Below are positions 1 to 6,123 of a stretch of DNA of 16,423 bases, one piece after another. Made by a program: the position numbers and the translations under genes. This DNA comes from Bacillota bacterium (lineage in GTDB: Bacteria; Armatimonadota; Hebobacteria; Hebobacterales; Hebobacteraceae), in the NCBI GenBank assembly GCA_030597345.1, contig JAUVSA010000017.1, forward strand, positions 1 through 16,423. Direction: 5' to 3'. Each line of letters begins with the position of its first letter. Positions within the stretch are counted from its first letter, which is position 1. The notes under the pieces are model-generated. The model was not told the origin of the DNA, ran no database searches, and was given only the letters and a program-made list of their open reading frames with translations.

Positions 1-132
1 CGCTCAGAATGACAGCGAGGGGCAAGGAGGCCCTTCGCTCAGAATGACAGCGAGGGGCAAGGAGGCCCTTCGCTCAGAATGACATGGGGGCCACGAGGCC
101 CTTCCCTCAGAATAACAGCGGGGGGCGGGGAG
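1..132. repeat. Tandem array of a 35-bp intergenic repeat
   Basis: Positions 1-35 and 36-70 are identical 35-bp units beginning CGCTCAGAATGACAGCGAGG. Unit three (71-103) is diverged and 33 bp long, and a degenerate fourth unit runs from 104 to about 132, ending at the stop codon of the nrpR-like gene. The array continues past the left edge, so its size is unknown. Read on the minus strand the core is TGTCATTCTGAGCGAAG, a motif I know as a very common intergenic repeat in many bacterial genomes, often mis-translated as peptides containing CHAERSEAS. No open frame here looks real. Confidence 0.85.
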
Positions 133-1131
133 TCAGATCTCGTAGACGGGCTTGAGGTCGGAGAAGTCAACGAGGGTGCTCATGGCCTTGTTCTGGACGG
201 GGATGCCGCTTTCGGAGAGGGCGGCGACCGGGGTGAGGCCGGCGACGACAGCGAGGCCGATACGCCCTCCGGCTACGGGGACCTCGAGAAGGGGCTGGCC
301 GGGCTTGCCGATGGCGAGGATGCCGCCCAGGCCATTGCGTTCGTACTGGCCGAGCACGTCACGTAGATCGGTCTCGGCGACGGCGGGGGCCTCGCGGAAG
401 CTGGCAAGGATCTGGCCTCTGCCCTTGAGGCTGGCGTCCTTCACGCTGGTCATTCTCCCGGTGATGAACATCTCGGTGGGATCGACGGTGCTGCCGGCGT
501 AGGAGACGAGATTGGTGAAGCGCAGGGGCTCGTCCCGGTAGATTTCGAGGAGGCCGGCGTATTTGGACTCGACCGGGATTCCGCGGGCCAGGAGCACGCT
601 GTTGAGGGTGACGGTGCAGACGGTTCCGAATCCCACCATGCCCTCCGGGACAGCGAGCATGCCGACGCGCTCTCCGGCGCGCCGGGCGATCACCAGCTCG
701 GACATGCAGTAGCCGGCGCGGAAGACATCGCGCATGATGTCGAGGGCTTCGTCGAAGCGGTCCTCCGGGATCAGGGAAACGTTGAGGATGATCTGGCCCT
801 GCTTGGAGTCCATGTCGAAGGTGGCGCGGTAGGCGAGGGTGTCGATTCTGGAGATGACGAATCCGAGCTTGTCGCTGACGCCGGCGTTCTCGATTTCCTC
901 GCGCCCGCGATCGGTGATGAGGCGGCCGGGCTCGCCCAGGTTCGTGGTGAGCCCGCGCTCATCCATGAGGCGGAGGTGGTAGCGGACAGTGCGTTCGCTC
1001 AGCTCGATGCCGTCTGTCTCGAGCCGGCCGGCTATGGCGCGCGCGCCTATGGGCTCGTCGGAGGCGGCCAGAATCCGCAGTATCGCCAGCAGCTTGCGCT
1101 CGACCTCTGCTGAGGAACGGCCACGCCTCAT
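133..1131 (-). CDS. nrpR: NrpR-like transcriptional regulator (wHTH + DUF128)
   Basis: Predicted DNA-binding repressor of 332 residues. Residues about 8-80 form a winged helix-turn-helix (GARAIAGRLE, then ERTVRYHLRLMDERGL). Residues about 87-330 match one NrpR regulatory domain (DUF128), with the conserved-looking stretches VGFGTVCTVTLNSVLLARGI and GLTPVAALSESGI. In methanogenic archaea NrpR represses nitrogen-assimilation genes and is released by 2-oxoglutarate; bacterial homologues are scattered and less studied. I chose the start at 1131 because AAGGAG (1140-1145) lies 8 nt upstream; the frame extends to an ATG at 1158, but that start lacks such a site and lies in a palindrome. The gene is monocistronic, with its own promoter-like sequence, and no nif, gln or amt gene is visible, so its targets are unknown. 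Family assignment is fairly secure; the nitrogen role is inferred. Confidence 0.85.
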   Translation of the reverse strand: MRRGRSSAEVERKLLAILRILAASDEPIGARAIAGRLETDGIELSERTVRYHLRLMDERGLTTNLGEPGRLITDRGREEIENAGVSDKLGFVISRIDTLAYRATFDMDSKQGQIILNVSLIPEDRFDEALDIMRDVFRAGYCMSELVIARRAGERVGMLAVPEGMVGFGTVCTVTLNSVLLARGIPVESKYAGLLEIYRDEPLRFTNLVSYAGSTVDPTEMFITGRMTSVKDASLKGRGQILASFREAPAVAETDLRDVLGQYERNGLGGILAIGKPGQPLLEVPVAGGRIGLAVVAGLTPVAALSESGIPVQNKAMSTLVDFSDLKPVYEI

Positions 1132-1145
1132 GGACAGGTCTCCTT

Positions 1146-1158
1146 GTGCTCGCAGCAC
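1146..1158. promoter_or_regulatory. Palindrome, candidate operator of the nrpR-like gene
   Basis: GTGCT-CGC-AGCAC is a perfect inverted repeat with 5-bp arms. It sits between the predicted transcription start (about 1163) and the ribosome binding site (1140-1145), a usual place for an autorepression operator. It does not match the GGAA-N6-TTCC operator known for archaeal NrpR. It could be chance in GC-rich DNA. Confidence 0.35.
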
Positions 1159-1169
1159 GACAGGGCCCC

Positions 1170-1198
1170 ATCATAGCGCGCATGGCTGATTGGAGCAA
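1170..1198 (-). promoter_or_regulatory. Putative sigma70 promoter of the nrpR-like gene
   Basis: On the minus strand a -35-like TTGCTC (1193-1198) is separated by exactly 17 nt from a good -10, TATGAT (1170-1175). The predicted start near 1163 would give a leader of about 32 nt. The -10 is strong and the -35 weak. Confidence 0.45.
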
Positions 1199-1245
1199 GA
1201 GTAAGGGAGGTGGGCCGGTCAGGCGTCAAAGCGCGTTACCGAGGT

Positions 1246-2103
1246 TCATTGGGGGGCCTGCTCCGCGGCCTCCAGTATATCTGCGGCCGGTAGGACAACG
1301 GGCGTTGCGTCGCCATAGGGGCCGGCGCCACCGGAACTGACCGAAGGGACGGCGCGCACGACCAGCACCCCGACCGCTGCACCATCGAGGGTGAAGACCG
1401 GACAGCCCAGGCCCGTCATCCACGTCTCCAGGCCCGTGATGTAGAAGGTCCTGGGCTTCTCGACGATTGCCTGCACGCGGTCCAGCGCGACAGAAGGCAC
1501 TCTGTTGCCCACGGCGCCGAGTCGGCCGAGGACGACGATCTGGTCGAGGACCTGAGGTTCGGCGCTATTGGTCAGGTCAATGGCGGGCATCGGCTCGGAT
1601 GGGGCCTCGACCGGGCGAATGAAGGCGAGGTCCAGATCGCGGTCGCGCAGGACCACCTTGGCCGGAATCTCCTTGCCTCCGGGCTGAAGGATCTTCACAT
1701 CGACGATCTCCGCCTCGAACCGATAGCCGGGGTCCTCCGCCATCATGAGGTCCATCTGCCGGGAGGGATCGACCTCGGAGAGGGAGCAGACGGCGAGCCC
1801 GGAGGGGTCAATGACCGTCGCGCGTATCTCGTCCGTTCTCTCGCTCTCGTCCATCTCACGCCCTTCGACTACCATGCGCAACTTGACGACGAGCCGCACT
1901 GCGACCACGGCTGCGCCGGAGTCGCCGCTGACCTTCCGGGCGGCGGCGGCAGTGTCGTCCCCCGTTAGACCGACGGCGGTCTCGCCCGCCGTTGGACCGG
2001 GGGCGGTCTCGGCCGCCATTAGCGGGAGGGCAGGGACGGCGGAACACGCGACAAGGAAGAGGGAGGCGAGAAGGAGGGGCCTCCAGTCGTACGCCGATCT
2101 CAT
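1246..2103 (-). CDS. Lipoprotein with degenerate trypsin-like (HtrA-type) fold
   Basis: A 285-residue exported protein. A hydrophobic N-terminus ends in the lipobox LVAC (Cys20), so it is probably a lipoprotein. A low-complexity linker (31-58) precedes a domain whose segments line up with the HtrA protease just upstream. IDPSGLAVCSLSEVD (98-112) corresponds to the catalytic-His region, with Glu110 where His is expected. DLDLAFIR (156-163) matches the catalytic-Asp strand and keeps Asp158. GLGCPVFTLDG (231-241) replaces GNSGGP and puts Leu at the Ser position. It therefore looks catalytically dead and may act as a scaffold, inhibitor or binding partner. The start is supported by GGGAG about 8 nt upstream. 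It lies 73 nt after htrA, probably in the same transcript. The alignment was done by eye; the fold is likely, the role is unknown. Confidence 0.7.
   Translation of the reverse strand: MRSAYDWRPLLLASLFLVACSAVPALPLMAAETAPGPTAGETAVGLTGDDTAAAARKVSGDSGAAVVAVRLVVKLRMVVEGREMDESERTDEIRATVIDPSGLAVCSLSEVDPSRQMDLMMAEDPGYRFEAEIVDVKILQPGGKEIPAKVVLRDRDLDLAFIRPVEAPSEPMPAIDLTNSAEPQVLDQIVVLGRLGAVGNRVPSVALDRVQAIVEKPRTFYITGLETWMTGLGCPVFTLDGAAVGVLVVRAVPSVSSGGAGPYGDATPVVLPAADILEAAEQAPQ
1960..2015 (-). repeat. 27-bp tandem duplication in the lipoprotein linker
   Basis: Two imperfect 27-bp copies (about 1962-1988 and 1989-2015) plus a 10-bp remnant encode the nine-residue repeats AETAPGPTA and GETAVGLTG just after the lipobox. 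The period is a multiple of three, so the frame is kept. It lengthens a Gly/Thr/Ala linker between the membrane anchor and the folded domain. Confidence 0.65.
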
Positions 2104-2176
2104 GTAAGTCTCCCTTCACTGGCTGGGTTTAGCGGCCACCGGGCACAGGGGTATCGCAGCCCCGGACGGAGCCAGC

Positions 2177-4231
2177 TCACTCTGTGTCCGGCCACTTCGG
2201 TTTCAGTTCTACGAAGACAGTGTGTATCCCCCGCCGCACGCGGAGCACGACTGCCTTCGGCTTCTCCGCGGCGATATGTGTCATTATCTCCTCGGCGGCT
2301 GCGACGTCGAGGGTGCGGCGCCCGTCCACCGCCAGGAGCGAGTCGCCGACGGCAAGGTGCGCGAGGGCGGCCCAACCCCCCTCGCTGACCGCTTCCACCA
2401 GCGGGCCCTGGTCTTCTTCCTGCCACTGCTGGCGGACGAGATCAACCAGGGCGATGTCGCGCACCGTGAATTCAAAGTGGTCGTCCCGGTACTTGTGCAT
2501 TTCGCGGGGGGCTTTGGGCGACCGATCGAGGGTGGCGACCAGCTTGTGGGTATCGCCCTCTCGGGCGACCGTCAGCTCGGCCTCGGAGCCGATCTTGTAC
2601 TGCCTGACCATTGCCGGGAAGACGTCGAAGTGCTCCGGCCGGAAGGCAGGTATGGGCTGGTCGTCGAGGGCGAGTATGACATCGCCCACCTGGAGTCCGG
2701 CTCGTTCGGCCGGGGTGTCGGGGAGAACCCGGGTCACGCGCACGCCGGTGGCGTCGCCGAAGTCGAGGGCCTCTGCGAGCTCTCGGGTGAGCACCTGGGT
2801 GGTGACGCCGAGCCAGGCCTTTCGGGTCTCCCGGGCGGGGTCGGGGAGGCGCTCCTCTCCCACCTTCACAACCGTCAGGTATCGTTCTCCCCGCCTGTCG
2901 AAGGAGACGAGGAGGGGAACCGGGGCAGAGGCTCCCGCGGTGATCGTCTCTGTGACTGCCACCAGATCGTCGACGCGGTCGATCGTCGTGTCCGCCACGG
3001 CGACGATGACATCATACGCGGTCATCTTCGGCTTGGCGGCGTTGCAGGGCCCGCCGGGACGGATGGTGGTTATGAGGACGCCGTCTCGGGTCTCGCGGCG
3101 CATCTTCTTGGCTTCGATGAAGGAGAGGTTCCGGCCGGTCATCCCCCATTTGCCGAACTCGCGATCCTTCGGCCGCCGGAGCTCTCGCTCGCGGGGCACT
3201 ACGCGAAGCTCTTGGGGGGCGCCATCGCGGAGGACGACGGCCCGCACTTCGCGGCCGACCGGGAGCGCGGCCAGCAGTTGGTTGAAGATGGGCAGGTCCT
3301 CGGAAAGGCGGACGCTGACCAGCTCGCCGCCGAGGGAGATGAGGATATCGCCGGGCTGAAATCCGGCCTCGCGGGCGGGCGATCCGGGTATCGTGCCACT
3401 GACCAAGATGCCCGATTCGTGCTGCCCGGACTTGAGCAGAGGCTGGACTTCGAGGCCCATCCATGCGCGCACCACCTTGCCATCCGCGATCAGCCGTTCG
3501 GCCACTTCTCGCGCGAGGTTGGCTGGGATAGCGCCGCCAAGGCCGAAGGTCATCTCGTTGATGCCGACGACTTCGCCGCGCAGGTTGACGAGCGGCCCCC
3601 CGGAATTGCCGTGACTGATGCGCGCGTCGTGGCCGATCCACCTGACGATAGAGCCGACGTCCTCGCCCTCGATCTCGAGGGTGAAGGGCCAGAACAGGTC
3701 GGGCATGACGAGCTCGGTGTTGCTGACGATCCCGAGGGTGACGGATTGAGAGAGGGCGAGGGGACTGCCCATCGCCAGCACTCGATCTCCCACTTTGAGC
3801 TGGGAGGAATCGCCGAACTTCACCACGGGGAATTGCCGACTCTCCTCGGGCAGCAGCTTGATGACGCAGATGTCAGTGAGAGGGTCGGTGCCGACCAGCT
3901 CGGCGTCGATGTCCTCCTTGTCGGCGAGTGTGCAGACGATCTGCTTGGCCCGGCCGGCGACGTGGTGGTTGGTGATGACGTGGCCTTCCTTGGTGAGAAT
4001 GATGCCGCTGCCGGTGGACTCGGACTTGATCTCCCTGCCCGACCTGTAATCAACATCGACGACGTGGATTCTCACGAGCGCGGGGGTGACGGCAGAGGCG
4101 GCTTCCTGGACCGCGCTCTGGAGTCGCTCCGAGTCGGAGACGTCGGTCATACCCGCGGCCGCGGGTGGGCTCCCGGCAACGACGAGAGAGCCAAGGAGAA
4201 GCGGAAGCAAGAAGAGCGGTCTCATGGTCAT
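2177..4231 (-). CDS. HtrA/Deg-like serine protease with four PDZ-like domains
   Basis: Secreted serine protease of 684 residues, probably acting in envelope protein quality control. It begins with a signal peptide (MTMRPLFLLPLLLGSL..., likely cleaved after the AAA near residue 26). The trypsin-like domain carries the full triad: His90 in TNHHV, Asp120 in LTDICVIK and Ser210 in GNSGGP. PDZ-like domains follow at roughly 258-345 (GSPAREAGFQPGDILISL), 362-456 (degenerate), 472-568 (DTPAERAGLQVGDVILAL) and 586-676 (AALAHLAVGDSLLAVDG). DegP-type proteins usually have one or two PDZ domains and about 450-500 residues, so this one is long. I prefer the ATG at 4231 because GAAGGGG lies 6 nt upstream; the frame is open to 4279. 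The catalytically degraded paralogue follows 73 nt downstream. The protease call is secure; the last two PDZ boundaries are approximate. Confidence 0.9.
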   Translation of the reverse strand: MTMRPLFLLPLLLGSLVVAGSPPAAAGMTDVSDSERLQSAVQEAASAVTPALVRIHVVDVDYRSGREIKSESTGSGIILTKEGHVITNHHVAGRAKQIVCTLADKEDIDAELVGTDPLTDICVIKLLPEESRQFPVVKFGDSSQLKVGDRVLAMGSPLALSQSVTLGIVSNTELVMPDLFWPFTLEIEGEDVGSIVRWIGHDARISHGNSGGPLVNLRGEVVGINEMTFGLGGAIPANLAREVAERLIADGKVVRAWMGLEVQPLLKSGQHESGILVSGTIPGSPAREAGFQPGDILISLGGELVSVRLSEDLPIFNQLLAALPVGREVRAVVLRDGAPQELRVVPRERELRRPKDREFGKWGMTGRNLSFIEAKKMRRETRDGVLITTIRPGGPCNAAKPKMTAYDVIVAVADTTIDRVDDLVAVTETITAGASAPVPLLVSFDRRGERYLTVVKVGEERLPDPARETRKAWLGVTTQVLTRELAEALDFGDATGVRVTRVLPDTPAERAGLQVGDVILALDDQPIPAFRPEHFDVFPAMVRQYKIGSEAELTVAREGDTHKLVATLDRSPKAPREMHKYRDDHFEFTVRDIALVDLVRQQWQEEDQGPLVEAVSEGGWAALAHLAVGDSLLAVDGRRTLDVAAAEEIMTHIAAEKPKAVVLRVRRGIHTVFVELKPKWPDTE

Positions 4232-4261
4232 ACGGAGCCCCTTCCCCGGATGGGGTCTGCA

Positions 4262-4274
4262 CGGCAAATTGCCG
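4262..4274. promoter_or_regulatory. 13-bp palindrome upstream of the HtrA gene
   Basis: CGGCAA-A-TTGCCG is a perfect inverted repeat with 6-bp arms, 30-43 nt before the chosen htrA start. It is a candidate operator for an envelope-stress regulator. I see no convincing -35/-10 pair next to it, so its function is a guess. Confidence 0.3.
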
Positions 4275-4296
4275 GTCATGCTAGAGTTCGCAAGAA

Positions 4297-4327
4297 GGAG
4301 GCCTGCGTCCTGCCGCCGGCGGCCTCC
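4297..4327 (-). terminator. Possible terminator hairpin between the GNAT gene and htrA
   Basis: On the minus strand GGAGGCC and GGCCTCC form a 7-bp all-GC stem with a 17-nt loop that contains a smaller palindrome. It is followed only by TTCTT, so the U-tract is poor. It lies 39 nt after the acetyltransferase stop and before htrA, a sensible place to end the upstream transcript. Confidence 0.35.
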
Positions 4328-4366
4328 ACGGGGCCGCCCGGCGGACAGCGAATGGTGGGGAGGCTT

Positions 4367-4801
4367 TCAGGAGGTCTGGAACCGCTTTCTGAGGACCTTG
4401 ACGGGGGAGCGCTGGTAGCCGCGGTGGAGGTAGAAGACCTCGGCATCGGAGTTCTGGTCGTACACCATGAGGTTGATCTGCTTGACGCCTGCCTCCCGGA
4501 GTCTGGCTTCGGCGGCGGCGAGGAGCGCGGGCCCGATTCCCTCTGCGCGGCGGTCTTCGGCCACGACCAAGCGATAGATCCAGCCGCGCAGGCCGTCCCA
4601 GGCGCCGATGACGGTTCCTGTCACGCGTCCCCGGTCGCGCCAGACGAGTGTGCAGCCGGGATTCCTGGCGAGGGCATGCTCCAGCCAGGAGCGGTCCTCA
4701 CCCACGTGGGGCCACATTTCAGCGGCCTCCCACAGGGCGGCGACCTGATCGAGGTCAGCTTGGGTCATGTTGTCGATGTTGCCAGTCGTGTTGCTGGACA
4801 T
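4367..4801 (-). CDS. GNAT-family N-acetyltransferase
   Basis: A 144-residue acetyl-CoA-dependent acyltransferase of the GNAT superfamily; the substrate cannot be read from the sequence. The N-terminal helix region (MTQADLDQVAALWEAAEMW) leads to a central strand and the acetyl-CoA loop in YRLVVAEDRRAEGIGPALL, where RRAEGIG fits the Q/R-x-x-G-x-G/A signature. The C-terminal QNSDAEVFYLHRGYQRSP is typical of the superfamily's last conserved motif. I chose the ATG at 4801, which has GGAGG 11 nt upstream (slightly long). ATGs at 4819 and 4837 are in frame, but 4837 lies in a leader hairpin. The gene has its own promoter and an unusually long structured leader. It stands alone between the tRNA and htrA. 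RimI-like protein acetylation or small-molecule detoxification are both possible. Confidence 0.85.
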   Translation of the reverse strand: MSSNTTGNIDNMTQADLDQVAALWEAAEMWPHVGEDRSWLEHALARNPGCTLVWRDRGRVTGTVIGAWDGLRGWIYRLVVAEDRRAEGIGPALLAAAEARLREAGVKQINLMVYDQNSDAEVFYLHRGYQRSPVKVLRKRFQTS

Positions 4802-4829
4802 GTTCCCATCACCCTCCATGAAATGCGAC

Positions 4830-4966
4830 GAAGCCACAGACCTGCCGGCCCGTGGCTTCAGACTGCTTGCTGGTTGCTTCGGGAAATCGCCGAGCTAGGT
4901 AGCGCCTCCGGCCACGGGGCGGGGCGCCGCGGATCGCACTGATCGCGGTCGTCGGACGGCCCGTGG
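4830..4966 (-). promoter_or_regulatory. Structured 5' leader of the GNAT gene with competing helices
   Basis: In transcript order the leader contains A, CCACGGGCC (4966-4958); B, CCCCGTGGCC (4919-4910); C, GAAGCCACGGGCC (4859-4847); and D, GTGGCTTC (4837-4830). A can pair with B (7 bp), B with C (8 bp, CCCGTGGC/GCCACGGG) and C with D (8 bp, GAAGCCAC/GTGGCTTC). A:B plus C:D excludes B:C. This 1:2, 2:3, 3:4 plan resembles an attenuator or riboswitch, but D is not followed by a U-run, and the C:D hairpin sits just before the ribosome binding site region. I do not recognise a known riboswitch class. Function is inferred from complementarity only. Confidence 0.4.
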
Positions 4967-4996
4967 ATTGAGGGGCATCAGGTGCATTGCAGGAGG

Positions 4997-5025
4997 ACCA
5001 TAGCACGTTGGCCGGGGGCCGTCAA
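4997..5025 (-). promoter_or_regulatory. Putative sigma70 promoter of the GNAT gene
   Basis: The minus strand has TTGACG (5020-5025), exactly 17 nt, then TATGGT (4997-5002). The predicted start near 4990 falls within the palindrome TGCA-T-TGCA (4983-4991) and would give a leader of about 190 nt. The stretch 5026-5126 between this promoter and the repeats shows no gene or signal I can support. Confidence 0.45.
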
Positions 5026-5126
5026 TCTCGGGAGCGGGGCGGCGGATTCGTTCCGGGACTGATGCCACTCTGCGAAGTGGCTTCTCTACGTAGCACGAGA
5101 GTCCCGAAACACCGAAACGGCGGGAT

Positions 5127-5150
5127 GCTTCGCTCCGCTCAGCATGACAG
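5127..5150. repeat. Dispersed short intergenic repeat (related to the 1-132 array)
   Basis: The segment GCTTCGCTCCGCTCAGCATGACAG shares the CGCTCAG-ATGACAG core with the array at the left edge. The minus strand would encode the spurious peptide CHAERSEAS, which I know from many unrelated genomes. It is a single copy, downstream of the tRNA. It is non-coding. Confidence 0.6.
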
Positions 5151-5167
5151 CATTGCGGCGGGCATGG

Positions 5168-5195
5168 GTCCTGCTTCGCCAAGGCTATGCAGGAC
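5168..5195. repeat. Inverted repeat downstream of tRNA-Arg
   Basis: GTCCTGC and GCAGGAC form a 7-bp stem with a 14-nt loop, 33 nt after the tRNA 3' end. No T-run follows on the minus strand, so it is a weak terminator candidate. The loop CTTCGCCAAGGCTATG resembles another common dispersed repeat family, which may explain the hairpin better. Confidence 0.4.
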
Positions 5196-5227
5196 AAGCA
5201 AGCTCTGCCCTACCCAGTGATAGGGGC

Positions 5228-5302
5228 TGGTACCCCAGGCAGGATTTGAACCTGCGATCCCGGCTCCGGAGGCCGGTGCCTTATCCACTTGGCCACTGGG
5301 GC
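5228..5302 (-). tRNA. tRNA-Arg (anticodon CCG), CCA encoded
   Basis: The minus strand folds into a full cloverleaf. The acceptor is GCCCCAG/CTGGGGT (first pair G-U). The D arm GCCA...AGGC has an A-A mismatch at its innermost pair. The anticodon stem CCGGC/GCCGG has the loop CTCCGGA, and the T stem GCAGG/CCTGC has the loop TTCAAAT. The discriminator is A and CCA is encoded. Anticodon CCG reads the arginine codon CGG. The variable loop is 4 nt (class I). Confidence 0.95.
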
Positions 5303-5312
5303 ACGCGGAGGG

Positions 5313-5341
5313 ATTATAGAGTGGGCAGAAGGGTAGGTCAA
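5313..5341 (-). promoter_or_regulatory. Near-consensus sigma70 promoter of tRNA-Arg
   Basis: TTGACC (5336-5341), 17 nt, then a perfect TATAAT (5313-5318), with the tRNA 5' end 11 nt beyond the -10. The -35 overlaps an inverted repeat, CAAGGC-AGTGA-GCCTTG (5339-5355), which could be an operator or the tail hairpin of the upstream operon. Confidence 0.8.
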
Positions 5342-5370
5342 GGCAGTGAGCCTTGGATGTGATGGGGCGG

Positions 5371-5397
5371 GCCCATTCGCTTCGCTCAGGGCAAACT
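5371..5397. repeat. Dispersed short intergenic repeat upstream of the tRNA promoter
   Basis: The stretch contains CGCTTCGCTCAGGGCAAACT. Its minus strand (AGTTTGCCCTGAGCGAAGCG) would encode the spurious FALSEANG-like peptide seen in many genomes. It shares TTCGCTCAG with the array at 1-132. It lies between the TPR-membrane gene and the tRNA promoter, within a 122-nt gap that holds no gene. Confidence 0.55.
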
Positions 5398-5424
5398 CCG
5401 GCACGCCCGACCTACAACCTAGCG

Positions 5425-6123
5425 TCACACCACGCCGGTGTGGTCGGAGGTCATGGTCTTGCTCGCCCGCATGGCGGCGTCGGCCACTGCGTAGATCCAG
5501 ACCCCAACCAGGGCAAGGATCCAGACCGCACCCGGCCCGCCGAAGGCGGCGGACAGGAGAGTGGTGATATCCAGGTTGAAGTCGTAGAGGCTGCCCATCG
5601 AACTGGTGGGGCGGATGGCGAGCTCGCCGCGGACGACGGCCGCGGTGATGGCGAGGAGCGCGAGCCACACCACGACGATGACTATGCCCTTGAACACCTC
5701 TCGATTGTAGACCTGGCCGAGGCCGGGGACGATCAAAGAGTAGAGCGCGGCATAGCTGGGACTGCGCTTGGGCATCTCGACGGCGGTCTCTCCGTCCAGC
5801 AGGGCGCGGGAGAGCTCGGCGGTGCGATCTCTCGCCGCCTGCGCGAGGGCGGCGCGGCCGATCTTCTCTTCGAGACGCGCTCGCTCGGGGTTGAGCTCCT
5901 GGGCTCGGCGATAGCTCGTCATGGCTCGCTCGGGGCGTTCGAGGGCGAGGAGCAGATCCCCGAGGAGCTCGTGACCCTCCCAGCTCTCCTCGTCGAGGGC
6001 GGTCGCCTCCTGCGCGAGGGCGAGGGCCTGCTCGTGCTCGCCCCGCGCGCGGAGGAGGGTGGCCTGACCGAGCAGCTGACGGATTCTCAGCTGTATTTCG
6101 GAGGGGGTCGGTTCCTCAGGCAT
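5425..6123 (-). CDS. TPR-containing membrane protein of unknown function
   Basis: A 232-residue protein with a cytosolic-looking N-terminal half and a membrane C-terminal half. Two TPR-like helical pairs occupy about 16-83 (RARGEHEQALALAQEATALD and the following LLLALERPERAMTSYRRAQELNP). Then comes a TM2/DUF5683-like element, SLIVPGLGQVYNREVFKGI (129-147), a transmembrane helix (144-164) and a last one (197-216). The PGLGQxYN motif is typical of small membrane proteins with no settled function. I chose the ATG at 6123 because it overlaps the rsfS stop by 8 nt (ATGCCTGA), implying translational coupling; the frame itself is open to 6189. It is the last gene of the rplU-to-rsfS series. The TPR half suggests it holds a protein partner at the membrane, but that is inference. 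Confidence 0.75.
   Translation of the reverse strand: MPEEPTPSEIQLRIRQLLGQATLLRARGEHEQALALAQEATALDEESWEGHELLGDLLLALERPERAMTSYRRAQELNPERARLEEKIGRAALAQAARDRTAELSRALLDGETAVEMPKRSPSYAALYSLIVPGLGQVYNREVFKGIVIVVVWLALLAITAAVVRGELAIRPTSSMGSLYDFNLDITTLLSAAFGGPGAVWILALVGVWIYAVADAAMRASKTMTSDHTGVV

Noticed and set aside
1..132. CRISPR array
   Set aside because: The 35-bp units abut directly with no unique spacers, so this is a simple tandem repeat; no cas gene is in the window.
2222..4942. Plus-strand open frame of 906 codons opposite htrA and the GNAT gene
   Set aside because: It lies antisense to a protease with a full catalytic triad and PDZ domains, shows no domain of its own and is rich in residues expected from reading GC-rich codons backwards. 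Long antisense frames are common at this GC content.
4895..5197. Minus-strand 100-codon frame containing CHAERSEAS
   Set aside because: The peptide comes from a dispersed intergenic repeat, and the frame crosses the GNAT promoter.
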